Notes: a model not told the origin generated them from the letters alone. A stretch of DNA of 64,000 nt from Halobaculum sp. MBLA0143 (GCF_041361465.1 NZ_JBGKAC010000001.1:2046001-2110000); one strand, 5' to 3'; counted from the stretch's first letter, positions 44,212 to 53,426 are shown. A program made the numbers and translations.

Positions 44212-44702
44212 CTACGCGAACGAGTCGTCGCCCGCGTCCGGGCGTGCGACGCCGGAGAACTCGAAGCGCCCCCCGCCGACCCACGACTCCGTCACGAACA
44301 CCGTCCAGTCGTTGGCGTCCACAACCGTCTCCACGGCCGTCCGGAGTGTCCCCGGCAGCGGTTCCGAGACGGGTGTGCCGGACAGTTCGGCGAACGTCTC
44401 CGTCCGGTGGGTCGCCTCGGCGCGCCCCTCGTCGACACGGCAGGACACGACGGCGCGGTGGCCGAGGTAGTCGGCGACCGACGTCGCCGCCCGCGCACCG
44501 CCGGACCCGTCTCGGCGTCGAACAGCCGCCCCGCGGCCTCGTGGAGCGCCGCGTGGCCCGTGCGGGGCGTCGCCGGTGTCTCGCCTCCCTCCGTCTCGCC
44601 GTCGCGCTCGTGCTCGAACTGTATCTGGGTGTCCGCGTGCGACTGGGAACGTGAGCCTGACTACGAGCGGGCGTGTGAGAGGTGTCGACGGAGGTAGCTC
44701 AC
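44212..44702 (-). pseudogene. Hypothetical gene broken by a stop codon and a frameshift
   Basis: A GTG at 44702 overlaps the stop of the upstream hydrolase gene (GTGA), the usual operon junction here. Its frame reads VSYLRRHLSHARS, hits TAG at codon 14 (44661-44663), then continues with coding character through QIQFEHERDG and ALHEAAGRLFDAETG to about 44510. There it loses sense. The same protein appears to resume in the frame ending at 44212: ATSVADYLGHRAVVSCRVDE, then NDWTVFVTESWVGGGRFEFS. Two lesions argue for a true pseudogene. No family identified. Confidence 0.6.
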
Positions 44703-45739
44703 GGGTCGGGGAGGAACTCTCGGAGGAGCCCCGCCACGTCGTTGCCGGCCTCCAGCCAGACGGTGTGGCCGTGGCCGGGCAGTCGCTCGAACCGGGCGTT
44801 CGCCATGTCCGCCGCGACCGGCTCACCCACGGACGGCGGCCGGTAGCTGTCCTCCGTCCCCCAGGCGAACAACGTCGGGCAGTCGAGCGCTCGGACGCGG
44901 TCGGGGAACACGAACCGGTCGCGGGTGCCCGACAACGGCGACCACAGCGACTCCGCCAGCGTCGCCTGCGTCTCGACCCGACCGGGCAACGCCTCGTTGG
45001 CCACCTGCACCGCCAACAGCTCCGTCGGCACCTCGCTCGCGTCGGCGACGACGCTCCCCTCCCAGTCCGACCGGACCCCCTCCGGGTCGTCGTGACGGCT
45101 CGCACGGATCAGCAGTCGGTTGAGGTACGGCACCGCCAACAACCGGAACAACACCGGGCCGGCACTCGTCAGCCCGCCGGGCGCGCCCAGCAACGCCAGC
45201 CGCCGGAGCCGTTCCGGGCGGTCGAACGCCAGGTGGAACGCCTGGAACCCACCCTGCGAGTGGGCGAGAACGTGTGCGTCGTCGACTCCGAGCGCGTCCA
45301 GGACGGCGGGGTACAACGTCCGATTCAGCTCCCGGTAGTCGACGCGACTGTAGTCGATCATGTCGGTCGACCCCTCGCCCGGCCGGTCGACCGCCACCGT
45401 CCGGTAGCCGTCCAACGCCGCCGCCAACGGGAGGAACACCGCCGCCGGCTGAGTCGCCCCCGGGAGACAGAGCACGGGCTCACCGTCCGGCGGGCCGGTC
45501 TCGACGACGCCGACCGTCGACACCGGGGACGCGTCGACCCGGAGCTCGTGGCTCCGGACCGGGACAGAGAGACTGTCGGCCAACTGCGCCTGTGCCGTCC
45601 GAAACGTCTCGCGTGGCTCCACGCTCGCCCCGACGGCGGCGGCCGACCAGAAAGTTCCGCTCGTCGGCGACCCGGCGCCGTCGGCCGTCGCCTCGCTCCA
45701 GCACGCGAACGTCCGTAGTTCGGGTCGACTGGAACACAC
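44699..45739 (-). CDS. Alpha/beta-fold hydrolase
   Basis: 346 residues from GTG 45739. The fold is clear: oxyanion-side PVLCLPGATQPAAVF, the RPGEGST strand, the nucleophile elbow VLAHSQGGFQAFH, the acid in FAWGTEDSYRPP and the catalytic histidine in LPGHGHTVWLE. The first 60 residues are outside the fold. Substrate cannot be predicted. It is followed, with a four-base overlap, by the broken gene. Confidence 0.85.
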   Translation of the reverse strand: MCSSRPELRTFACWSEATADGAGSPTSGTFWSAAAVGASVEPRETFRTAQAQLADSLSVPVRSHELRVDASPVSTVGVVETGPPDGEPVLCLPGATQPAAVFLPLAAALDGYRTVAVDRPGEGSTDMIDYSRVDYRELNRTLYPAVLDALGVDDAHVLAHSQGGFQAFHLAFDRPERLRRLALLGAPGGLTSAGPVLFRLLAVPYLNRLLIRASRHDDPEGVRSDWEGSVVADASEVPTELLAVQVANEALPGRVETQATLAESLWSPLSGTRDRFVFPDRVRALDCPTLFAWGTEDSYRPPSVGEPVAADMANARFERLPGHGHTVWLEAGNDVAGLLREFLPDP

Positions 45740-45821
45740 TCACCGGCGTGTGATGGACCCGCAGACCAGTTCGAAGAGAGAGTGCGTCAGAGAGTGTGAC
45801 TCCGACGACAGACCGGCGACG

Positions 45822-48452
45822 CTACGACGGGTCGACGGGGGTCGCCGGACGCTCGTCCCCGTGGGGGAGTTCGAGCACGATCTCCGTGCCGTCTTCGTCG
45901 TTCTGTCGGAGCCGGAGGTCGCCGCCGTGGTCGTCGATCACCCACCTGACGAGCCACAGTCCGATCCCACTGCCGTGTTGCAGTTGAGTGATCTCTCGTT
46001 GGTCGGTGACGACCGCCCACTCCATCTCCGGGATCGGAGGACCGTCGTCGCCGATCGACACCGTCGTCACCTCCGGCGTCCGTTCGACGGACACCCGGAG
46101 CGTCGGCTCCGCCGACGGATTGTGGCTCACGGCGTTGTCGAACAGCTCCGCGAGGGCGTGCTCCAGGTACTCCGTCGCCGCGATCGTCTCCGCCGGAGCC
46201 GTGTCCAGTTCCGTCCTGACGTCGTCGTACCCCGACAACGTGTCGGAGACGGCCTGGTGGATCATCCCCTCCAAGTCTACGGGGCGTTTCTTCGGTTCCT
46301 CCGACTGGAGGATCTCCTGGACCACTCCGGCCGTCTCCGAGAGGTTGGCGAGGTGTTCGGCCGCCTCGTTGATTCGCGTGATCGCCGTGTCGTTGCCGTC
46401 CAGCTTGCGGTCGAGCTGGTCCACGAACCCGCGGACGACCGAGATCTCGTTGCGGAGGTTGTGGCGGAGGACCCGGGTCAACACCGCCGTGTGGGTCTCC
46501 CGCCGCTTCAGCGCCGTCACCTCCGTGAACACGACGAATGTGTGCGTCTGGTCGTTCACCTCGTAGGGCACGTCCCTGACGACGAAGTGACGGGTCTGGC
46601 CGCCGGTCTGGAGCGTGACCTCCGCGCGTTCACCCTCGGCGCCGACCGTCGCCCGTCGGGCCGCCGTCAGCAGTTGGTCGTACACCCGGCTGTCGACGGA
46701 GAGGTTCGACAGCGTCGTCCCCGTCACCTCGCCGACCTCCAACAGGGCGTCGAACTCGTCGTTCACCCTGACGAGCTCCGCGTCGGTCGACTCACCCGTC
46801 GACGGGAGGCGGAGCTCCACCACCGGGTCCGTCAGGGCGTCGAACAACCCCCCGAACCGGTCGCGGGTGCGTTCTGCCGCCTGGCGGGCCGACAACAGGT
46901 CGGAGATGTTGTCGACGGAGACGACCGCGCCGTCGAACGCCGTGGTCGACACCGGGGTCGCGTGGATTCGAACCGGAATCTCCTCGCCCGTGTAGCGTCT
47001 GAGCTGCCCCTCCCTGACGACCACCCCCGTCCCGTCCGCCTGGAACATCGTGTCGAGGGCGTCCGAGACGACCCCGGTGTCCACCTCGTCGACCGTCGAG
47101 CCGACGAGCTGATCGGAGTCGTACCCCACGGCCTCCGCGAACGGGTCCGTCGCCAGCGTGAACTCGCGGTCCTCGTCGACGGCGAACGCCAGGTCGTCGA
47201 TCTGCTCGACGAGCGCCTGGTAGCGCCGCAGCGACTGCTCGCGGGTCGCCCGGTCCAGCGCGCGTTCCGTCGTCGCCGCCAGCAGCTCCGCGAAGTACCG
47301 GTCCTGACCCGCCAGCGATCCGTCCCGGCAGCCGACGGTGATCGTGCCGCGGTCCCCCATCGGGACGTACAACGCCGTGTCGAGCCCCTCTGGCGTCGCG
47401 GCGTTCCCGCGTTCTACCGTCTCACCGCGCTCGAACGCCTCGCCGACACCCCCCTCGCCCGGTTCGTACGCCGGTCGTGGCGGGAGTGACTCCCGGGTCG
47501 ACTCCGTCGACGCGACCGGGGAGAGCTCCCCGTCGGCGTGGAACCGGACGGTCGTCAGCTCCTGTTCCAGCGTCTCTGCGGCCGTCTCGGCTGCGATCCC
47601 GGCGATCGCCACCGGGTCGTCGGTGGCCATCATCCGGTGGGTGGCGGTGAGCAGTCCGTCGAACATCGCCTCCCGGCGACGTTGGTCCGTCACGTCGCGC
47701 AACACACCCACCGTCCCGCGGAGCCGATCCTCGTACGGCAACAGTGTCATGTGGTCTTCCACCGGAACCCGAGAGTCGTCCGCACAGAAGATCTCCAGTT
47801 CCACCGACGCCCAGGAGGGCCCCTCGGAGGAGAGCATCCCCCGCAGGGCGTCTTCGGCGTCCTCCACGGCGTCCTCCGGCTTGATGAACCCCGGCGGCTG
47901 GCCGACAATCTCCTCGCGCTCGTAGCCGGTCAGCTCCGTCATCGCCTCGTTGACGTAGACGAATCGCCCCTCGTCGTCCAGAACGTACACTGCGTCGCCC
48001 ACGGAGTTCATCAGCTGCTCGTAGGAGGCCAGCCGCGCCTCCGGGCCGTCCGACTCCCCCGGCACCGGAACGGGCTCGTGGCCGACCCTCGTGTCGCTGT
48101 CCCCGTCGATTGACAGTTCGTCCGTGCGTCGCTCGACGGCAGCCTCGACGCGGGCCGTCAGGAACGACCACGGCGGGTCGTCGTAGTCCCACCTGACGAC
48201 TGGCACGTCGGCCGTCGTCACCGTCGCCGCGACCGCCGACTCCGTCGTGACCACGACCAACGCCCCCTCGGTCGCCGCCGCGTCCGCTTCCCCCGGATCG
48301 TCGGTGAACACCGCACTCACCTCGACGGGTGCGTCCGGCGTCACCTCCCAGGCGAGTCGGTCCCCTACTTCGGAGACGACCTCGTCCGTGTCGCGCTCGA
48401 ACCCCCGAACCCGAACACCGGCTGTCGTCTTCTCGGCCGTTGCTCCGCTCAT
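45822..48452 (-). CDS. Multi-PAS/GAF sensor histidine kinase
   Basis: 876 residues, no membrane helices. Order: a short receiver-like or degenerate N-terminal region (about 10-110), a PAS domain (about 140-265, NSVGDAVYVLDDEGRFVYVN), a GAF domain (about 270-430), two further PAS domains (about 440-680), HisKA with LTRVLRHNLRNEISVVRGF and HATPase_c with N box ALAELFDNAVSHNPS and G2 GSGIGLWLVRW. A cytosolic redox or ligand sensor is likely. No receiver is fused; the HalX regulator 0.75 kb away is a candidate partner. Confidence 0.93.
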   Translation of the reverse strand: MSGATAEKTTAGVRVRGFERDTDEVVSEVGDRLAWEVTPDAPVEVSAVFTDDPGEADAAATEGALVVVTTESAVAATVTTADVPVVRWDYDDPPWSFLTARVEAAVERRTDELSIDGDSDTRVGHEPVPVPGESDGPEARLASYEQLMNSVGDAVYVLDDEGRFVYVNEAMTELTGYEREEIVGQPPGFIKPEDAVEDAEDALRGMLSSEGPSWASVELEIFCADDSRVPVEDHMTLLPYEDRLRGTVGVLRDVTDQRRREAMFDGLLTATHRMMATDDPVAIAGIAAETAAETLEQELTTVRFHADGELSPVASTESTRESLPPRPAYEPGEGGVGEAFERGETVERGNAATPEGLDTALYVPMGDRGTITVGCRDGSLAGQDRYFAELLAATTERALDRATREQSLRRYQALVEQIDDLAFAVDEDREFTLATDPFAEAVGYDSDQLVGSTVDEVDTGVVSDALDTMFQADGTGVVVREGQLRRYTGEEIPVRIHATPVSTTAFDGAVVSVDNISDLLSARQAAERTRDRFGGLFDALTDPVVELRLPSTGESTDAELVRVNDEFDALLEVGEVTGTTLSNLSVDSRVYDQLLTAARRATVGAEGERAEVTLQTGGQTRHFVVRDVPYEVNDQTHTFVVFTEVTALKRRETHTAVLTRVLRHNLRNEISVVRGFVDQLDRKLDGNDTAITRINEAAEHLANLSETAGVVQEILQSEEPKKRPVDLEGMIHQAVSDTLSGYDDVRTELDTAPAETIAATEYLEHALAELFDNAVSHNPSAEPTLRVSVERTPEVTTVSIGDDGPPIPEMEWAVVTDQREITQLQHGSGIGLWLVRWVIDDHGGDLRLRQNDEDGTEIVLELPHGDERPATPVDPS

Positions 48453-48841
48453 TCAATTACTCTACCGTCTCTGGAGGCAAAACCGTTCGCAACCTTGCCT
48501 CGCGTGCCGGAACTGGGTGGACGCATGTGTGTCTCGGCACCACCATAAGATCCACTCGTAATAAAATTGTCCCACAACTGATTGGTACCAACGACGTGTG
48601 GAGGGCCGAAGCCGGGGTCGTGTGGAGGGCCGAAGCCGTGGTCGTGTGGGGGGCCGAAGCGGGGTCGTGTGGAGGGCCGAAGCGGGGTCGTGTGGAGGGC
48701 CGAGGCCGGGGTCGTGTGGAGGGCCGAAGCCGGGGTCGTGTGGAGGGCCGAAGCCGTGGTCGTGTGGGGGGCCGAGGCCGGGGTCGTGTGGAGGGCCGAA
48801 GCCGGGATCGTCTGGGGGAACGCGGTGTCGTGATGGTGTCG
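48453..48841. other. Intergenic region carrying a minisatellite
   Basis: About 390 bases without a supported gene. The left part holds the presumed promoter of the PAS kinase; an AT-rich TAATAAAATTG at about 48560-48570 is the likeliest TATA-containing segment but lies far upstream. The right part is the tandem array described separately. Open frames here arise from the repeats. Confidence 0.6.
48596..48809 (+). repeat. Nine-copy 24-bp minisatellite
   Basis: Nine direct copies of a unit typified by GTGTGGAGGGCC plus GAAGCCGGGGTC, seven of 24 bp and two (third and fourth) of 23 bp, with a degenerate tenth after 48809. Variants recur in order: copies 1-2-3 resemble 6-7-8, a higher-order pattern expected from unequal exchange. 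The two 23-bp copies break any reading frame, so the array is noncoding. Confidence 0.95.
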
Positions 48842-49021
48842 TCAGACGAAGTCGCGTCCACAGTCCGAGCAGGCGACCACGACGCTCCCGTCCACGGCGT
48901 CGCCGTGGAGGGAGCCCCCACACCACCCACAGGAGTTGGCGGCGGCGATCACACGGGCGTGTGTCAGGGTCGTCCCGTCGGTCGTCTCCGTCGTGTCTCG
49001 GCTGGGGGCTGTGGCTGCCAT
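48842..49021 (-). CDS. Small zinc-ribbon protein (59 aa)
   Basis: Two CxxC knuckles, CGWCGGSLHG and CSDCGRDFV, form a probable zinc site in the second half. The N-terminus (MAATAPSRDTTETTDGTT) is disordered. ATG 49021 is preferred; GTG 49024 adds one residue. Such mini zinc-finger proteins are abundant in haloarchaea and act in regulation where studied; no specific role is assigned. Its stop lies about 30 bp beyond the minisatellite. Confidence 0.72.
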   Translation of the reverse strand: MAATAPSRDTTETTDGTTLTHARVIAAANSCGWCGGSLHGDAVDGSVVVACSDCGRDFV

Positions 49022-49155
49022 CACGACCAGACGTACGCACCGGGCGGGTTTCGGTTGCGGGGCTAACTACCTAGTCACGCGTCTGGCGGGACTGTTGACT
49101 ACACAGACGCCGGCGCGTGTGCGTGTCGAGACGGTGACGCCGTAGTGTGTGGCAG

Positions 49156-49164
49156 ATTTATATG
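49156..49164 (+). promoter_or_regulatory. TATA box of the HalX regulator gene
   Basis: ATTTATATG, 35-43 bp upstream of GTG 49199, so a leader of about 10 bases is expected. Confidence 0.6.
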
Positions 49165-49198
49165 AGAGGGACAGACTGAGTACGTACGTGAGCCAGGA

Positions 49199-49783
49199 GT
49201 GACGGAAAGAGACACCGACGACATATCGGACGTTCGGGTGCTCGTCGTCGACGACGAGAAGGAGGTCGCGGACGCCTACGCGCTGCGGCTCCGCAACGTC
49301 TGTGACGTCGAGGCGGCGTACAGCGGGCCGGAGGCGCTGGCTACGGTGGACGAGGAGACCGTCGACATCGTCCTGCTCGACCGACGGATGCCGGAGATGT
49401 CCGGCGACGAAGTGCTACAGCGCCTGGACGAACGGGGGTTCGAGGGGCGGGTCATCATGCTGACGGCCGTCGACCCCGGGTTCGACGTGTTGGACCTCCC
49501 GTTCGACGACTACCTCCGCAAGCCCGTCGAGCGCGAGGGGCTCGAGGCCGCCATCGACCACCACCGGACCGTCCTCGCGTACGACCTCCTGGGGGAGTAC
49601 TTCAGCCAGGAGTCCAAGCGGGCCGTGATCGCTGCCGAGATCCCGGCGGAGGAACGCGACGGCAACGAGCGCTACTGCGAGGTGGCGGCGGCAGTCGACA
49701 CACTGGAGGCGCGGATCACTCGGCTGCTGGCCGACCCGGAGATTCTGGAGACGTTCGACGACGTCAGCCGCGAGGGGATCTGA
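49199..49783 (+). CDS. HalX-type response regulator
   Basis: 194 residues. A CheY-like receiver has the acidic pair Asp18/Asp19, phospho-acceptor Asp61 in VDIVLLDRRMPEMSG, and the lysine in DDYLRKPVER. It is followed by a haloarchaeal HalX domain (AIDHHRTVLAYDLLGEYFSQ onward) of helical character with no known DNA-binding motif. Probably receives phosphate from one of the nearby kinases. Confidence 0.93.
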   Translation: MTERDTDDISDVRVLVVDDEKEVADAYALRLRNVCDVEAAYSGPEALATVDEETVDIVLLDRRMPEMSGDEVLQRLDERGFEGRVIMLTAVDPGFDVLDLPFDDYLRKPVEREGLEAAIDHHRTVLAYDLLGEYFSQESKRAVIAAEIPAEERDGNERYCEVAAAVDTLEARITRLLADPEILETFDDVSREGI

Positions 49784-51322
49784 CTACCGCCCCTCGCGGG
49801 CCGGCTCCTCGAAGAACGACGACAACAACTTCCGTTGGCCCGCCCGCAGGTGGTACAACAGCGTCGGCGCCGTGATCCCGAGCGACCCCGCCACCTCCTC
49901 GGCCGTGCTCCCGCGTGGCGACTCGAAGTAGTCCGCGAAGTACGCCGTCCGCAGCGCCTCCGACTGTTTGTCCGTCAGGCGGTCGCCCAGCGCGTCCCGT
50001 ACGTCGCGTTCCGTCGTGACGGAGCGCTCCCGTTGTTGTTTGGCCGCCAGGTCCGCCGAGAACTCTCGTTTGATCGTCTCGGAGATTCGTCGCACGTCCT
50101 CGTTGGGCGACAGTTCGACCGCCATCCGCCCACGGCCGTCGGTGAACGACGCCGACGCGACCGTCCCGCCCAGGGCCGACGCCGCCACCAGCGGCGATTC
50201 GCCGACCAGTTCCACCTCGACGGAGCCGTCCGTCTCCCCGTCGTCGATCACGCGGGTGCGCTCGACCCCGGACTGGTCGGCCAGGTAGTCGGCGACGCCC
50301 GCGGGGTCGGCGTCCAACACGCTGACGTAACACAGCAGACGACTCTCCTCTTGGGGAACGACGCCGTCCAGCGACAGTTCCGTGCCGAACGTCGCCGAGG
50401 CGTCCGGCAGCGGCCCGGCGTCGGCGGTGTACTCCAGGGTCAGCTCCGTCACCGTGTCCGACAGGAGGAGGTTGCGGTGGCGAGCGGCGTTGATCGCGAA
50501 GCCGGCGACCCGGCCCAGCGTCCCGAAACTGGCCCGTTCTCGTCCGGAGAAGGCGTCCGCCTCCGTCGCGTACACGCCGACGACGCCGTACACCGTGTCG
50601 CCGTACACGAGCGGAATCGACAGCAACGACTGGATCCCGTCGGCGAACGCAGTCTGACGCACCGGCTCGGGCACGGACGGGTCGTCCGCGACCGGTTGGA
50701 CGAGCCGCACCTCCCCGGTCTCCATCGCGCGCTCCTCCGGACCGACTTCGCCGGCGTCGAGACTCTCCCGGATGCGCTCAATCGCGCCGTCCGTCGCCCC
50801 GGCCGACGCCCGGATCACTACGTCGTCGCCGCCGATCTCCCGCTCGCCGAACCAGGCGAAGGCGTACCGATCCGTCTCGCCCAGCCGGGTGACGACCGTC
50901 TCGGCGATTCCCTCGCGGGTCGTCGCGCCGACGAGTTCCACCAGAATCGCAGACACGAGGTCGGATATCACCGCCATCCGGTCCAGCTCCGCCCGGAGTC
51001 GGTCCGCTTCCTGTGCGTGTTCGCGTCTGTCCGTCACGTCCTCGACGTACACCCGGACGCGGTCGGGCCCCGGCGACACCGTCACCGAGAACCACTGCCC
51101 CAGTTCCGGGTAGTACTCCTCGAACGTTCGGTCGCTCGGCTCGTCGGCCTCGAACGTCCGTGGCAGGGTGCGTTCGACGGAGTGAGGAAACGCCTCGGTG
51201 ACGCCGTCGCCGACGGGGTCGTCCGCCGCCAGCAGGTCGACTGCCGTCCGGTTGGCTGCGGTCACTCGCCCGTCGTGAGTCACGTCGAGCACCCCGACGG
51301 GGCAGTCGGACAGCCCGTCCAT
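49784..51322 (-). CDS. Bacterio-opsin-activator-type regulator (PAS-GAF-BAT-HTH_10)
   Basis: 512 residues. Order: PAS (about 1-105), GAF (about 130-280, YAFAWFGEREIGGDDVVI), a BAT-type ligand-binding region (about 290-430) and a C-terminal HTH_10 DNA-binding domain (LTDKQSEALRTAYFADYF, then STAEEVAGSLGITAPTLLYH). Proteins of this layout regulate transcription in response to oxygen, light or metabolites. Converges on the HalX gene with no spacer. Confidence 0.92.
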   Translation of the reverse strand: MDGLSDCPVGVLDVTHDGRVTAANRTAVDLLAADDPVGDGVTEAFPHSVERTLPRTFEADEPSDRTFEEYYPELGQWFSVTVSPGPDRVRVYVEDVTDRREHAQEADRLRAELDRMAVISDLVSAILVELVGATTREGIAETVVTRLGETDRYAFAWFGEREIGGDDVVIRASAGATDGAIERIRESLDAGEVGPEERAMETGEVRLVQPVADDPSVPEPVRQTAFADGIQSLLSIPLVYGDTVYGVVGVYATEADAFSGRERASFGTLGRVAGFAINAARHRNLLLSDTVTELTLEYTADAGPLPDASATFGTELSLDGVVPQEESRLLCYVSVLDADPAGVADYLADQSGVERTRVIDDGETDGSVEVELVGESPLVAASALGGTVASASFTDGRGRMAVELSPNEDVRRISETIKREFSADLAAKQQRERSVTTERDVRDALGDRLTDKQSEALRTAYFADYFESPRGSTAEEVAGSLGITAPTLLYHLRAGQRKLLSSFFEEPAREGR

Positions 51323-51345
51323 CGTCGGGAACTGACCCGCGCAGC

Positions 51346-52359
51346 CTATGTGTCTGTCGGTGCCGCGAGCGACGGACAGGCCACCTCGAAGCGTGCGCCG
51401 GCGTCTGTGCCGTCCGTCACGCGGACGGACCAGTCGTGGACCGCGACGATTCGGGCGACGATGGCCAGCCCGAGTCCGGTCCCGTCGTCGCCGGAGTAAC
51501 CGGACTCGAACACGCGGTCGCGGGCCGCGGGCGGGACCCCCGGCCCGTCGTCTTCCACCGCGAAGCCGTCGGTCGTCTCGACCATCCGGACGGTCGGCGC
51601 CGGCCCGGCGTGCTCGATTGCGTTGCGGAACAGGTTCTCGAACAACCGTTCCAACGCCGCCGGGTCGCCCCGGGCCGACAGCGACGACGGCGCGACACGG
51701 AGCCGGGCGTCACCCGTGGCGACGGCGTCCCAGGCGCGCCGGGCGACCGCGACGAGGTCCACCGGCCGTGCGTCGATCCCGTTGGCTCCCGCCAGCGTCA
51801 ACACGCCGTCGACGATCGTCGCTATCCGGTCGTGGGCGTCCGCGACCGCCGCCAGCCGCTCCGTCTCCCCCGTCTCGCGGGCGACACGCAGGTTCGCCTT
51901 CGCCACGTCCAACGGGTTCCGGAGATCGTGGCCCAGGACGCTCGCCACCGCCTCGCCGTCCAGACCGTCGACCGTCTCCTCGGTCGTCGTCTCTCCCGTT
52001 CCCTCGTCGGCCCGTGCGGGCGGGGACGGCAGGTCGACGAACTGGACGCGGCCGCTCGTCGGCCCGTCGTGGGTCGGTCGGACGAGCAGGTCCGGGTCGT
52101 CCCCGTCGTCGGTGACGGCGTACCGGTCGTCGTCGTCGCCGGCCGCGATCTCGCGTGCGAGCGTCGCCGGCGCCGGCCGTTGCAGGATCTCCGCCAGCAC
52201 CGCAGACAGTCGACGCTCGCCGGGGTCGCCGTACCGGGTCCGGAACCGCTCGTCGGCCCCGACGACGGTCGCACGCCCGTCGGCGACGCGAAACGACAGC
52301 GTCGGGTCTGTCACGTCGCACGCCGGGGCCGTCTGTGGAGGGGTGTGGTCGCCCGTCAT
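51346..52359 (-). CDS. Cytosolic sensor histidine kinase
   Basis: 337 residues from ATG 52359; an upstream in-frame start would add 13 basic residues. A short, degenerate PAS-like head (about 15-110) is followed by HisKA with SVLGHDLRNPLDVAKANLR, N box LFRNAIEHAGPAP, G1 VEDDGPGVPP and G2 GTGLGLAIVA. It is separated by 23 bases from the Bat-type regulator gene downstream, so the two may be co-transcribed. The gene starts with a CTATTTGTAAC-type box about 45 bp upstream. Confidence 0.9.
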   Translation of the reverse strand: MTGDHTPPQTAPACDVTDPTLSFRVADGRATVVGADERFRTRYGDPGERRLSAVLAEILQRPAPATLAREIAAGDDDDRYAVTDDGDDPDLLVRPTHDGPTSGRVQFVDLPSPPARADEGTGETTTEETVDGLDGEAVASVLGHDLRNPLDVAKANLRVARETGETERLAAVADAHDRIATIVDGVLTLAGANGIDARPVDLVAVARRAWDAVATGDARLRVAPSSLSARGDPAALERLFENLFRNAIEHAGPAPTVRMVETTDGFAVEDDGPGVPPAARDRVFESGYSGDDGTGLGLAIVARIVAVHDWSVRVTDGTDAGARFEVACPSLAAPTDT

Positions 52360-52536
52360 CGTGTTGTATCGTTCGACACCGCAGCGTCGCGGCGTCACTG
52401 TGGTTACAAATAGTACGGTGGCCCGCTGTTTAATCGGGAGGGCTAACTACACAGAGACCACCGTTCGTGGCTAGCCCGGAGCGCGAACCGCCGCAATCGG
52501 AACCGACAGGTCGCTGGCGCCCGGAGCTACAGTCGA

Positions 52537-53208
52537 ATGGAGTACGACGCAGTCGTGTTCGACATGGACGGGGTGCTCGTAGAGCGGACACCGGGGTGGG
52601 TGTTCGACGAGGCGGCCGAGACCGCGCTCGCGGCCGCTGGAGTCGAGGAGCCGACGGAGTACGAGTTCCACGCCGTTCGGACACTCGACACCACGGTCGA
52701 GGCGGCGACCGACCACTTCGAGACGGAGCACGGCGTGACGTTCGCCGACCTGTGGACCCACCGGGACAGACTCGTGACCACCGGGCAGCGGACGGCCGTC
52801 GCTCGCGGAGAGAAGACGACGTACGAGGACACCCACAGAGTGACCGAACTGCCGGCGGCGACTGCCGTCGTCTCCAACAACCTCCAGGCGGCCGTCGAGC
52901 ACGTCCTGGGCGCGTTCGACCTCGCCGACCGGTTCGACGCGCTGTACGGGCTCGACCCACACCTCTCCGACCACGAGAACCGGAAGCCGGACCCGACGTA
53001 CCTCCGGCGCGCGCTCGCGGCCGTCGACGCCGACGACGCCGTCTACGTCGGCGACCGCCCGAGCGACGTGCGGGCGGCCCACCGCGCGGGCGTCGACAGC
53101 GCGTTCGTTCGGCGCCCGTTCGCCGAGGACACGACGTTCGAGGACGTGGAACCGACGTACGACGTGGCGTCGCTAGGGGCGTTCGAGGCGGCGATTCGCG
53201 GGTCGTGA
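52537..53208 (+). CDS. HAD-superfamily phosphatase
   Basis: 223 residues. All four HAD motifs are visible: FDMDGVLVE (nucleophile Asp), VVSNN, KPDPTYL and YVGDRPSDVRAA. The cap is helical, as in phosphoglycolate-phosphatase-like members. The usual Thr/Ser of motif II is serine here. Substrate unknown. Confidence 0.9.
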   Translation: MEYDAVVFDMDGVLVERTPGWVFDEAAETALAAAGVEEPTEYEFHAVRTLDTTVEAATDHFETEHGVTFADLWTHRDRLVTTGQRTAVARGEKTTYEDTHRVTELPAATAVVSNNLQAAVEHVLGAFDLADRFDALYGLDPHLSDHENRKPDPTYLRRALAAVDADDAVYVGDRPSDVRAAHRAGVDSAFVRRPFAEDTTFEDVEPTYDVASLGAFEAAIRGS

Positions 53209-53217
53209 ACGGGGCCA

Positions 53218-53426
53218 GTCACGCCACTGCCGCCTCGGGCAACTAACACCTCGGCGGCGTCACGCCACTGCCGCCTCGGGCAACTAACACCTCGGCGGCG
53301 TCACGCCACTGCCGCCTCGGGCAACTAACACCTCGGCGGCGTCACGCCACTGCCGCCTCGGGCAGTCCCAACACCTCGGCGGCGTCACGCCACTGCCGCC
53401 TCGGGCAGTCCCAACACCTCGACGGC
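53218..53426. repeat. Five tandem copies of the HD-gene terminus
   Basis: Five direct copies: 41 bp (53218-53258, 53259-53299, 53300-53340) then 43 bp (53341-53383, 53384-53426). The last overlaps the real end of the HD-domain gene, encoding EVLGLPEAAVA and the TGA. The other four are extra copies of that terminus lying downstream between convergent genes. The 41-bp type shares one variant (GTTAGTTGCC instead of GTTGGGACTGCC), so it expanded after that change. Confidence 0.95.

Noticed and set aside
2684-44663. Two in-frame TAG codons (2684 and 44661) as a sign of amber decoding such as pyrrolysine
   Set aside because: The second gene also carries a frameshift, and no pyl-type genes are in the window. 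Two cases are too few; nonsense mutation or error is simpler.
48596-48809. CRISPR array
   Set aside because: Units are contiguous without unique spacers, so it is a minisatellite.
48582-48838. Open frames across the 24-bp repeats on both strands, reading VWRAEAG or DPGFGPPH units
   Set aside because: Two 23-bp units shift the frame, no promoter or start fits, and the frames exist only because the repeat lacks stops.
53218-53426. Hairpin-type terminator repeats between convergent genes
   Set aside because: Units are direct repeats of a coding terminus; no stable inverted arms within a unit.
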